DNA of 64,000 nt, taken from Rhodococcus xishaensis (GTDB taxonomy: Bacteria > Actinomycetota > Actinomycetes > Mycobacteriales > Mycobacteriaceae). Both the position numbers and the translations under genes were made by a program. The stretch is taken from contig NZ_RKLO01000002.1 of assembly GCF_004011825.1 (NCBI RefSeq), positions 496,001 through 560,000 of the forward strand, written 5' to 3'. Positions within the stretch are counted from its first letter, which is position 1; every line of letters begins with the position of its first letter. This document shows, piece by piece, positions 56,267 to 64,000 of the stretch. The notes beneath the pieces were generated by a model. The model made no database searches. It saw only the letters and a list, made by a program, of their open reading frames with translations, and was not told the origin of the DNA.

Positions 56267-59200
56267 ATGAAGATGTCAGGATCTCGGGAACCGAACTTTC
56301 ACGGTTCCGGTACTCCGGATCTTCCCGTCGAGGCGTTCCCGCTTTCCTCGGCCCAGCGGAGTATATGGTTCGCACAGCAGCTATCGCCCGGGGTACCGAT
56401 ATTCGTCGCCCAGTACGTGGCTCTGCACGGCGACCTCGATCTGGACTTGCTCGGCCGCTGCGCGGTAGCGGCGGCGGAGGAGTTCCAGTCGCCGTTCCTG
56501 CGGCTGGTGGACGTGGACGGCGAACCCTGGCAGCGGGCCGACCCCGACCAGGACGTGTCGATCGGTCGGATCGACCTCCGCGAGCAGACCGATCCGATGG
56601 CCGCCGCGCACGAGTGGATGACTCACGACTACTCGACACCCATCGACCTCACCCGGGACCGCCTGGTCGAGATGACCACTCTGCAGGTCGGCGACCGCGA
56701 TTACCTGTGGTACACGAGAATTCACCATGTCGCCCTGGACGGCTACAGCGGCATGACGATGGCGAACCGCATCGCTGCCCTCTACACGGCGGCGGTGGAG
56801 CATCGCGAACCCGAACCGATCCGGCCACTCGATCTTCGGGAACTGCTGTCGATCGACCGTAAGTACCGGTCGTCGAGTCGGTTCCAGGCCGATCGTGAGT
56901 ACTGGGCCGATCACATCGCCGGCATCGAGGGTGGCACCACACTCGCGGATGTGGAAGGTCCGGTGGCCGCCGTCGGTTTGCACGAGAGGGCGGCCCTCCC
57001 GGCCGCGGTGATCGATGCCCTCGAGTCGACGGATCGCCGGTACCGGGCAACTCCGGCAGCGGTCCTGATCGCGGCCTTCGCGTGCTACCTCGCACGCATG
57101 ACAGGGCGCACGGACGTGCTGGTCAACATGCCCGTTTCGGCTCGAACGACGGCCCCGCTGCAGCGGTCCGGCGGCATGCTGGTCAACGTCGCGCCGCTGC
57201 GGGCGACGGTCCTGCCCAAGGACACCGTCGCCGACGTGGTCGGGCGAATCCAGCTCGAGTTGATGGGCGCCCTGCGGCACCAGCGCTGCAGCATCGAAGA
57301 CATCCGCCGCGACGCCGGCCTGACCGGTACGGCACGGGGACTGGCCGGCCCGATGGTCAACGTCATGCTCTTCAACCAGAACCTGACCCTGGGGCCGATC
57401 GAGGGCGAGTACCACATCGTCACGTCCGGGCCGGTCGAGGACCTGTTGATCAATTTCTTCCAGAGCGGGACCCCGGCAACGACTTTCGTCGAGTTCCGCG
57501 CTAACCCCAATAGGTACTCGCAGGCCGAACTGCAGACGCACCACCGTCGGTTCCGGGAACTGGTCGAGGAGTTCGTGCTCGCGGAACCGACCACCCGGGT
57601 TGCCGACATTCACGCCGAGAGCTCGATCGTCGGCGCAAGACTGCTTCGGACCGCGGCACAGCTGGAGTTCTGGTCCCGGGAGTTGGATGGACTGCCCGAC
57701 ATCCTGGCGCTGCCGTCCGACCGTCCCCGGCCGACTCGGCGGGCGCTCGACGGCGATCGAATCGACTTCGCCATCTCGCCCGGCACGCACCGGGCCGCGG
57801 TCGAGATGGCCAGTTCACGGGACTGCACCGTGTTCGCGGTCGTGCACACGGCGCTGGCGATCCTGCTCGCGCGACTGGCCGACGTCGACGACGTCGCGAT
57901 CGGGACACCCGTCGCCGGCCGGAACAGCGCCGGTGAGTTCGTCAACACCTTGGCCCTTCGTACCCGGCTTCCCTCCGGGGTGAGGTTCGACGAACTGCTC
58001 GACGACGTGTGCACGTCGGAACACGCTGCGTTCCGTCACGCGGAGACACCGTTTCCGCAGTTGGTGGAGGCGCTGGACCGCACCCGTGAGAATGCCCACT
58101 CGCCGCTGTTCCAGGTGATGCTCGAGTTCCTCGACGGCTCGACGCCGCACCTGCACACCGACGAGTTCGTTCTCCGGGGGACTTCGACCGGACCCGACCT
58201 CTCCGCGCTCGACCTGCGTCTGTCCGTCCGGGAAGAATTCTCCGGCAACGGGGCCGGTGACCACATACCCGCCGGGATAGACGCCTACTTCACGTTCGCG
58301 ACCGACATGTTCGATCGGGAGACGATCGAGGCGCTGTCGGAGCGCTTCGTTCGGGTACTCGACGAGGTGCTCGACGACCCCGCCTCCATCGTCGCCGACA
58401 TCGACCTGCTGGGCGACGACGAGCGTCGATCGCTGTCCCCGGTCTGGGGCGGTGAGGGGGTCGCACCCCGCACGCTCGCGGACCTCCTGCAGACCGCGGC
58501 TCGCCAGGGCCCGGACCGTGCGGCCCTGTCGTACGAGGGTCGCGAGGTGACCTATCGAGAGCTCGACGAGCACTCGAATCGTCTGGCACGCATGCTGATC
58601 GCCCGGGGAGTGGGCCCGGAGTCGGTGGTGGCACTGTCGATGCCTCGCTCGATCGAGTCGGTCACGTCGGTGTGGGCGGTCGCCAAGGCCGGTGCCGCTT
58701 TCGTCCCGGTCGACCCGAACTACCCCGCCGACCGGATCGAACACATGCTCACCGATTCTGGTGCAGCGCTTGCGCTCTCGGTTACCGCGCACTCCGACGC
58801 GGTCGCTGACAGGGTACCGACGCTGGTGCTCGACGCGTCCGGTTTCGCCGAGCAGGTGCGGCAGTGGTCCGGCGATGCGGTCACCGACACCGACCGCTTG
58901 GCCCCCGTTCATATCGACAACCCGGCGTACCTGATCTACACATCGGGGTCGACAGGCACGCCCAAGGGTGTAACGGTCACGCACCGCGGACTGGCGAATT
59001 TCGCCGAGGACGAACGCACCCGATATCGGGTCAGCCCCGAATCCCGCACGCTGCACTTCTCGTCGCCGAGCTTCGACGCATCCGTGCTCGAGCTGATGCT
59101 CGCGTTCGGGGCGGGTGCGACGATGGTGATTGCACCCCCGACGATCTACGGCGGCGCCGAACTGACCGAACTGCTGCGAGCGGAGCGCGTCACCCACGCG

Positions 59201-62200
59201 TTCATCACCCCGGCCGCTCTCGGCTCGGTCGACCCGACGGCGCTCGCCGACCTCGAGTGCGTCGTGACCGGCGGCGAGGCGTGCCCGCCGCACCTGGTCG
59301 AGCAGTGGGCCCCGCGGCACCGCATGTTCAACGCGTACGGTCCCACCGAGGCGACCGTGGTCTCGAGTGTGTCGACACCTCTCGCGGCGGGCCGCGAGGT
59401 CACCATCGGCAGCCCCCCACTCGGAATCGGCGCGGTGGTCCTCGACAGTCGGATGCGCCCGGTGCCGATCGGGGTCGCCGGGGAACTGTACGTCCACGGC
59501 GACGGCCTCGCGCGCGGCTACCATCACCGCACCGGCACAACCGTCGAGCGATTCGTCGCCAATCCGTTCGGCGCCCCCGGGGAGCGGATGTACCGGACAG
59601 GCGACTTGGTGCGGTGGAATCGGGACGGACAGCTGGAATACCTGGGCCGCACCGACTTCCAGATCAAGATCCGTGGGTACCGGATCGAACTCGGAGAGAT
59701 CGAGGCCGCGCTGCGCTCGCATCCGGAGGTCGGGTTCGCGCTGGCCACCGGATTCGTCGGGCCATCGGGCGAAACTCTGCTCGTCGGCTACGTCCAGCCC
59801 GACAGCAACCGGGAGCTGCGCGGCAACCGGGAACTACGCGGCGCCGACGTCATCGCGTACGTCGCCGACCTCCTGCCGCCGCACATGGTCCCCGTCAGTG
59901 TGGTCGTCCTCGACTCGCTGCCCCTGACACCGGCCGGCAAGCTGGATCGCCGCTCGCTGCCGGAACCTCGATTCGACATCGGTAGAGGCGAGTTCCAGCC
60001 GCCGACGACACTCGACCAGAAGAGGATCGCGGGGGTGTTCTCCGAGTTGCTCGGTGTCGAACGGATCGGTATCACCGACAGCTTCTTCGACCTCGGCGGC
60101 AACTCGCTCACCGCCACCCGCATCGTCGCGCGCATCAACGCCACCCTCGGCACCGAACTCGGTGTTCTCGACCTCTTCGAGGCCCCGACCGTCGGCGAAC
60201 TGGCGGCCCGCGTCGAGGAAGCCGGCCCCGGACGCGGGGCGCGGCCGCCGCTCGTGCCACGCACACCCGACGGTCCGGTTCCCGTGTCGCTCGCCCAGCA
60301 GCGGATGTGGTTCATCAACCAGTTCGACACCTCGTCCGCGGCCTACAACATCCCGATCGCGGTGCGCCTGCGCGGCACGCTCGACGTCGCGGCGCTGCGG
60401 GCGGCGCTCGGCGATGTGATCGACCGGCACGCCACCCTGCGCACCGTCTTCCCGAACACGGCCGACGGCCCGATCCAGTCGGTGCGGCCCGTGTCGGAGG
60501 TTGTCGTCGACCTGGCCCCGGTCGATGTGGTCGAGGACGAGTTGCCGACCCGCCTCACGGAGGCCGCCACAGGCGGATTCGACGTCTCGGCCGAACCGCC
60601 GGTACGAACCGACCTGTGGCGCGTCGGGCCCGACGATCACGTGCTCACGCTCGTGGTCCACCACATCGCCGCCGACGGGATGTCGATGACGCCGCTCGCC
60701 CGCGACGTCATGATCGCCTACGGCGCGCGCGTCGCCGGCGCGGCACCGGAGTGGTCACCGCTCCCGATCCAGTACACCGACTACTCGCTCTGGCAGCGGG
60801 ACCTGCTCGGTGCGGAGGACGATCCGCACAGCGTCGTCGCCCGCCAGCTCGAGTTCTGGCGCAATTCGCTGGTCGGGGTGCCGGACCTACTGGAGCTGCC
60901 GACCGATCGGCCGCGTCCGCCCCAGCAGTCGATGCGAGGGGCGACAACCGACTTCACGATCGCGCCGCACCTGCACCGCCGGCTCCTCGATATCGCCGGC
61001 GAGAACGAGGCGAGCCTGTTCATGGTGCTGCACGCCGCGTTGGCGGTGCTGCTTGCCCGGATGAGCGGAACCACCGACATCACAGTCGGATCGCCGGTGT
61101 CCGGACGCGGCGAGGCCGAACTCGACGACCTCGTCGGCATGTTCGTGGGAACGGTCGTGCTGCGCACACAGGTCGATCCCGCGGCGACCTTCAACGACCT
61201 GCTCGTCCGGGCCCGCGCGACCGACCTGTCGGCGCTCGGCAACACCGACGTACCGTTCGAGCGACTGGTGGAGGTGCTCGACCCGACCCGGTCGGCCGCC
61301 TACTCGCCGCTGTTCCAGGTGATGCTGGTACTGCAGGGAGACGACCGCAGCCGATTCGAGCTTCCCGGTCTCACGGTCGAGGTGGACGAGGTCGATACCG
61401 GCACCGCGAAGTTCGACCTGCAGCTCATTCTCACCGAGTCCACCGACGAGGCGGGGCGTCCGGGTCCGATCGGTGCCACGTTCTCCTACGCGACCGACCT
61501 TTTCGACCGCGCAACCGTTGCGGCGGTTGCGGAAAGATTCGTCCGTGTGCTCGAGGCGATCACCGTCGACACTGCGGTGCGTATCGGCGACATCGACGTC
61601 CTCGTCGACGGCGAATCGGAACTTCTCCTCGGCGAGTGGAACGCCACCGAGCACGATGTCCCCGACGCCACACTGGTGGATCTCTTCGACGCACAGGTGC
61701 GCCGCACGCCACACGCCGTCGCCCTCACCTTCGGCGACGACGAGATGACCTACGCACAGTTCGCATCCCGAGTCCACCGGCTGGCACGCGCGCTGATCGC
61801 CCGCGGCGTCGGACCCGAATCCCGCGTGGCACTGTCGATGCGCCGGTCGTTCGACCTGCTGATCGGCATGTACGCAGTCGTCGAGGCCGGCGGCGCATAC
61901 GTCCCACTCGACCCCGACCACCCGTACGCGCGCACCGAGTACGTGCTCGGCAGTGCCGCCCCTGTATGCGTGCTGACCACCCGACGCGATCACGGCCCCT
62001 TGCCCTCCGACGTGGACGTGATCGAGATCGACCGCCTCGACATCAGCGACCACGACGACGGACCGATCCGCCCCGAGGAACGCCGCCGCGGTCTGAGCGG
62101 CGACGACATCGCGTACGTGATCTACACGTCCGGATCGACCGGCCGCCCCAAGGGTGTCGCGGTCAGCCACTCCGCCATCGTCAACAGGCTCGCGTGGATG

Positions 62201-64000
62201 CAGGGCGAGTACCACCTGACCGCGTCGGATGTCGTCGTGCAGAAGACCCCGGCGACGTTCGACGTATCGGTGTGGGAGTTCTTCTGGCCGTTGCAGACCG
62301 GAGCGAGCCTGGCGATCGCGGTCCCCGACGGCCACCGCGACCCGGCCTACCTGTCGGAGCTGATCGAACAGCGCCACGTCACGGTTGCGCACTTCGTGCC
62401 TTCGATGCTCGCGGCGTTCGTCGCGGACGCACAGCCCGGACCCTGCCGATCGCTGCGGACGGTGTTCTGCAGTGGCGAGGCGCTGCCGCCGGCGACCGCC
62501 GCCGCATTCGCGGACTTCGCCGCGGCGTCGGGTGCGCGCCTGCACAATCTGTACGGTCCCACCGAGGCGGCGGTCGACGTCACCTACCGCGCCTACACCG
62601 GCACCGACACGGTCTCCGTGCCGATCGGCGCCCCGGTGTGGAACACCCAGGTGTTCGTTCTGGATTCGCGGCTGCACCCGGTGCCCGCGGGCGTGCCCGG
62701 CGAGCTGTACCTGGCGGGTGTCCAACTGGCCCGCGGCTACATCGGCCGCCCCGACCTGACCGCGGAACGGTTCGTCGCCAACCCGTTCGGCGCACCGGGA
62801 GCGCGGATGTACCGCACCGGCGACGTGGTCCGCTGGCGGACGGACGGCGCCCTCGACTACATCGGCCGCACCGACTTCCAGGTGAAGCTGCGGGGTCTAC
62901 GCATCGAACTCGGTGAGGTGGAGGCCGCGCTGCTCGCGCAGCCCGGCATCGCGCAGGCCGTGGTCGTCGTACGCAGCGACGAGATCGTCGGGGAAGCGCT
63001 CATCGGGTACGTCATCGCCGAACCGGGTGCGGACGCCGACCCGACGGCGTTGCGCGAGGCGGTGCGCGAGGCGCTGCCGGCGTACATGGTTCCCGCGCAG
63101 ATCCTCGTGCTCGACGAGTTCCCGCTGGGCGCGACCGGGAAGCTGGATCGGCGTAGCCTTCCCGCTCCAGAATTCCGTTCCACGGAAACCGAATTCGTGG
63201 CCCCACGCAATCCCGTCGAGGAGATCCTCGCGGCGACCTTCGCCGAGCTTGTCGGGGCCGCGCGGGTCGGCGTGTACGACAGCTTCTTCGACCTGGGCGG
63301 CAACTCGCTGACCGCGACCCGGCTGATCGCGCGGATCAATGCGGCGCTCGACACCCGGATCGGGGTGCGGGACGTCTTCGACGCCCCGACCGTGTCGGCG
63401 TTGGCGATGCGGATCGAGGCGTCCGGTGCCCGGGGCGCCGACCAGCCACCGCTGGTGGCGGGGGAGCGGCCGCCGACGGTGCCGGTCTCGTTGGCCCAGA
63501 AGCGGATGTGGTTCATCAACCAGTTCGACACCGCATCACCGGCCTACAACGTGGTGCTGCCGGTCCGCCTCGACGGTGAACTCGATCGCAGCGCCCTGCG
63601 CGCTGCGATCGCCGACGTCCTCGAGCGTCACGAGTCGCTGCGCACCCGGTTCCCGATGGTCGAGGGCGAGCCGACCCAGGTGATCGTGCCCACCACCGCG
63701 GTCGCGCCGGATCTGGATCCGGTCCCGGTCGCCGAGATGGACGTGCCCGAGCGGGTCGCGGAGTTCGCGTCGACCGGGTTCGACGTGACGATCGCCCCAC
63801 CGGTCCGCTCGACGCTGCTGCGGATCGGGCCACGGACCCACGTGCTCGTGATCGTCGTCCACCACATCTGCGCCGACGGATTCTCGCTGGCACCGCTGGC
63901 GCGGGACGTGATGAGTGCCTACATCGCCCGGGTGGACGGCAGTACGCCACAGTGGTCGCCGCTCCCGGTGCAGTACACGGACTTCTCCATCTGGCAGCAG
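56267..64000 (+). CDS. multimodular non-ribosomal peptide synthetase, C-terminus outside window
   Basis: An open frame of 2578 residues from the ATG at 56267 (GGGGG ribosome site) to the window edge. Order: condensation (C) domain 23-455, EntF-like, with active HHVALDG at 153-159; an orphan C-terminal half of a C domain at about 462-712, beginning [20 protein letters not shown] and lacking the HHxxxDG half; adenylation A1 about 738-1230 ([11 protein letters not shown]); carrier protein with Ser1280 (DLGGNSLT); C2 with HHIAADG near 1466; A2 about 1803-2290; carrier Ser2347; C3 with HHICADG near 2533. By eye the A1 pocket reads D-A-L-F-V-G-A-V-V-K (aromatic/hydrophobic, Tyr-like) and A2 D-V-W-H-F-S-L-V-D-K, matching serine codes. 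No epimerase is seen so far. The product is unknown. Confidence 0.93.
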   Translation, partial: MKMSGSREPNFHGSGTPDLPVEAFPLSSAQRSIWFAQQLSPGVPIFVAQYVALHGDLDLDLLGRCAVAAAEEFQSPFLRLVDVDGEPWQRADPDQDVSIGRIDLREQTDPMAAAHEWMTHDYSTPIDLTRDRLVEMTTLQVGDRDYLWYTRIHHVALDGYSGMTMANRIAALYTAAVEHREPEPIRPLDLRELLSIDRKYRSSSRFQADREYWADHIAGIEGGTTLADVEGPVAAVGLHERAALPAAVIDALESTDRRYRATPAAVLIAAFACYLARMTGRTDVLVNMPVSARTTAPLQRSGGMLVNVAPLRATVLPKDTVADVVGRIQLELMGALRHQRCSIEDIRRDAGLTGTARGLAGPMVNVMLFNQNLTLGPIEGEYHIVTSGPVEDLLINFFQSGTPATTFVEFRANPNRYSQAELQTHHRRFRELVEEFVLAEPTTRVADIHAESSIVGARLLRTAAQLEFWSRELDGLPDILALPSDRPRPTRRALDGDRIDFAISPGTHRAAVEMASSRDCTVFAVVHTALAILLARLADVDDVAIGTPVAGRNSAGEFVNTLALRTRLPSGVRFDELLDDVCTSEHAAFRHAETPFPQLVEALDRTRENAHSPLFQVMLEFLDGSTPHLHTDEFVLRGTSTGPDLSALDLRLSVREEFSGNGAGDHIPAGIDAYFTFATDMFDRETIEALSERFVRVLDEVLDDPASIVADIDLLGDDERRSLSPVWGGEGVAPRTLADLLQTAARQGPDRAALSYEGREVTYRELDEHSNRLARMLIARGVGPESVVALSMPRSIESVTSVWAVAKAGAAFVPVDPNYPADRIEHMLTDSGAALALSVTAHSDAVADRVPTLVLDASGFAEQVRQWSGDAVTDTDRLAPVHIDNPAYLIYTSGSTGTPKGVTVTHRGLANFAEDERTRYRVSPESRTLHFSSPSFDASVLELMLAFGAGATMVIAPPTIYGGAELTELLRAERVTHAFITPAALGSVDPTALADLECVVTGGEACPPHLVEQWAPRHRMFNAYGPTEATVVSSVSTPLAAGREVTIGSPPLGIGAVVLDSRMRPVPIGVAGELYVHGDGLARGYHHRTGTTVERFVANPFGAPGERMYRTGDLVRWNRDGQLEYLGRTDFQIKIRGYRIELGEIEAALRSHPEVGFALATGFVGPSGETLLVGYVQPDSNRELRGNRELRGADVIAYVADLLPPHMVPVSVVVLDSLPLTPAGKLDRRSLPEPRFDIGRGEFQPPTTLDQKRIAGVFSELLGVERIGITDSFFDLGGNSLTATRIVARINATLGTELGVLDLFEAPTVGELAARVEEAGPGRGARPPLVPRTPDGPVPVSLAQQRMWFINQFDTSSAAYNIPIAVRLRGTLDVAALRAALGDVIDRHATLRTVFPNTADGPIQSVRPVSEVVVDLAPVDVVEDELPTRLTEAATGGFDVSAEPPVRTDLWRVGPDDHVLTLVVHHIAADGMSMTPLARDVMIAYGARVAGAAPEWSPLPIQYTDYSLWQRDLLGAEDDPHSVVARQLEFWRNSLVGVPDLLELPTDRPRPPQQSMRGATTDFTIAPHLHRRLLDIAGENEASLFMVLHAALAVLLARMSGTTDITVGSPVSGRGEAELDDLVGMFVGTVVLRTQVDPAATFNDLLVRARATDLSALGNTDVPFERLVEVLDPTRSAAYSPLFQVMLVLQGDDRSRFELPGLTVEVDEVDTGTAKFDLQLILTESTDEAGRPGPIGATFSYATDLFDRATVAAVAERFVRVLEAITVDTAVRIGDIDVLVDGESELLLGEWNATEHDVPDATLVDLFDAQVRRTPHAVALTFGDDEMTYAQFASRVHRLARALIARGVGPESRVALSMRRSFDLLIGMYAVVEAGGAYVPLDPDHPYARTEYVLGSAAPVCVLTTRRDHGPLPSDVDVIEIDRLDISDHDDGPIRPEERRRGLSGDDIAYVIYTSGSTGRPKGVAVSHSAIVNRLAWMQGEYHLTASDVVVQKTPATFDVSVWEFFWPLQTGASLAIAVPDGHRDPAYLSELIEQRHVTVAHFVPSMLAAFVADAQPGPCRSLRTVFCSGEALPPATAAAFADFAAASGARLHNLYGPTEAAVDVTYRAYTGTDTVSVPIGAPVWNTQVFVLDSRLHPVPAGVPGELYLAGVQLARGYIGRPDLTAERFVANPFGAPGARMYRTGDVVRWRTDGALDYIGRTDFQVKLRGLRIELGEVEAALLAQPGIAQAVVVVRSDEIVGEALIGYVIAEPGADADPTALREAVREALPAYMVPAQILVLDEFPLGATGKLDRRSLPAPEFRSTETEFVAPRNPVEEILAATFAELVGAARVGVYDSFFDLGGNSLTATRLIARINAALDTRIGVRDVFDAPTVSALAMRIEASGARGADQPPLVAGERPPTVPVSLAQKRMWFINQFDTASPAYNVVLPVRLDGELDRSALRAAIADVLERHESLRTRFPMVEGEPTQVIVPTTAVAPDLDPVPVAEMDVPERVAEFASTGFDVTIAPPVRSTLLRIGPRTHVLVIVVHHICADGFSLAPLARDVMSAYIARVDGSTPQWSPLPVQYTDFSIWQQ

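Noticed and set aside
56267-58480. Frameshift as the cause of the half condensation domain
   Set aside because: The reading frame from 56267 is open and motif-bearing on both sides of the junction near 57650, so no shift is needed; a clean loss of coding DNA remains possible.
57815-59722. Minus-strand open frame of 635 codons opposite the NRPS
   Set aside because: The plus frame encodes unbroken C, A and carrier motifs through this stretch, so the minus frame is a shadow.
60307-62916. Plus-strand alternative-frame open frame of 869 codons
   Set aside because: It is an Arg/His-rich +1-type frame inside the NRPS, which has motif-bearing translation in the other frame throughout.

Overview
This window is high-GC actinobacterial chromosome. 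Gene content, gene order and protein sequences point to Corynebacteriales/Mycobacteriales, most likely Rhodococcus sensu lato (an equi/Prescottella-like relative is plausible). From the middle-left to about 55.6 kb it follows, from memory, the order of the M. tuberculosis Rv2125-to-Rv2051c stretch: PAC2, metH, hisE-hisG, trmI, arc/mpa, dop-pup-prcB-prcA, pafA-pafB-pafC, tatA-tatC-helY, 5'-3' exonuclease, M24 peptidase, F420 biliverdin reductase-like, SDR, cobL-cobM-cobK, cobIJ-cobH-cobG, cobN, a PPOX protein, and later fxsA and lnt. This is recall of gene order, not a database comparison.

Layout. 1-2.2 kb (minus): the N-terminal part of a Wadjet-type JetA (DUF2397/TIGR02677) running off the left edge, with an AbiEi/COG4861-like nuclease-fold plus winged-helix regulator just upstream. 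2.3-4.4 kb (minus): PAC2 protein and an MFS transporter. 4.5-11.8 kb (plus): B12-dependent metH, HAD hydrolase, trhO, RluA-type pseudouridine synthase, hisE, hisG. 11.9-14.3 kb: thioesterase, trmI, MTB12-like lipoprotein. 14.5-24.3 kb: the Pup-proteasome system (ARC/Mpa ATPase, Dop, Pup, PrcB, PrcA, PafA) and the PafBC DNA-damage regulator. 24.5-28.5 kb: TatA, TatC, HelY helicase. 28.6-33.6 kb: small conserved proteins, exonuclease, peptidase, F420-type reductase, SDR. 33.6-44.0 kb: an aerobic-type cobalamin block with a cobalamin riboswitch in front of cobN. 44-55.6 kb: Tat-exported phosphoesterase, PPOX protein, LMF1-like membrane protein, LLM oxidoreductase, YchJ, TldE/TldD, FxsA, amidohydrolase, Lnt. 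55.8-64 kb: MbtH-like protein and the first 2578 residues of a giant NRPS running off the right edge.

How it fits together. PafA attaches Pup to substrates, Dop deamidates Pup and removes it, ARC/Mpa unfolds pupylated proteins, and PrcA/PrcB degrade them. The cob genes make the corrin that MetH uses. Tat components and a Tat substrate (the phosphoesterase) are both present, as are a lipoprotein and Lnt, which acylates lipoproteins. Four proteins belong to families that often use F420.

Most notable observations: (1) the NRPS begins with an EntF-like condensation domain followed directly by an orphan C-terminal half of a second condensation domain, then an adenylation domain; (2) a JetA/regulator pair at the left edge implies a Wadjet plasmid-defence locus just outside; (3) a 35-bp motif (28/35 identical, ungapped) occurs in two intergenic regions 34 kb apart; (4) twelve genes show a TANNNT -10 box exactly 6-7 nt before the start codon, often TAGGCT or TAGCCT, indicating leaderless transcription and fixing several starts; (5) cobL has four 27-bp repeats, each offering an in-frame GTG.
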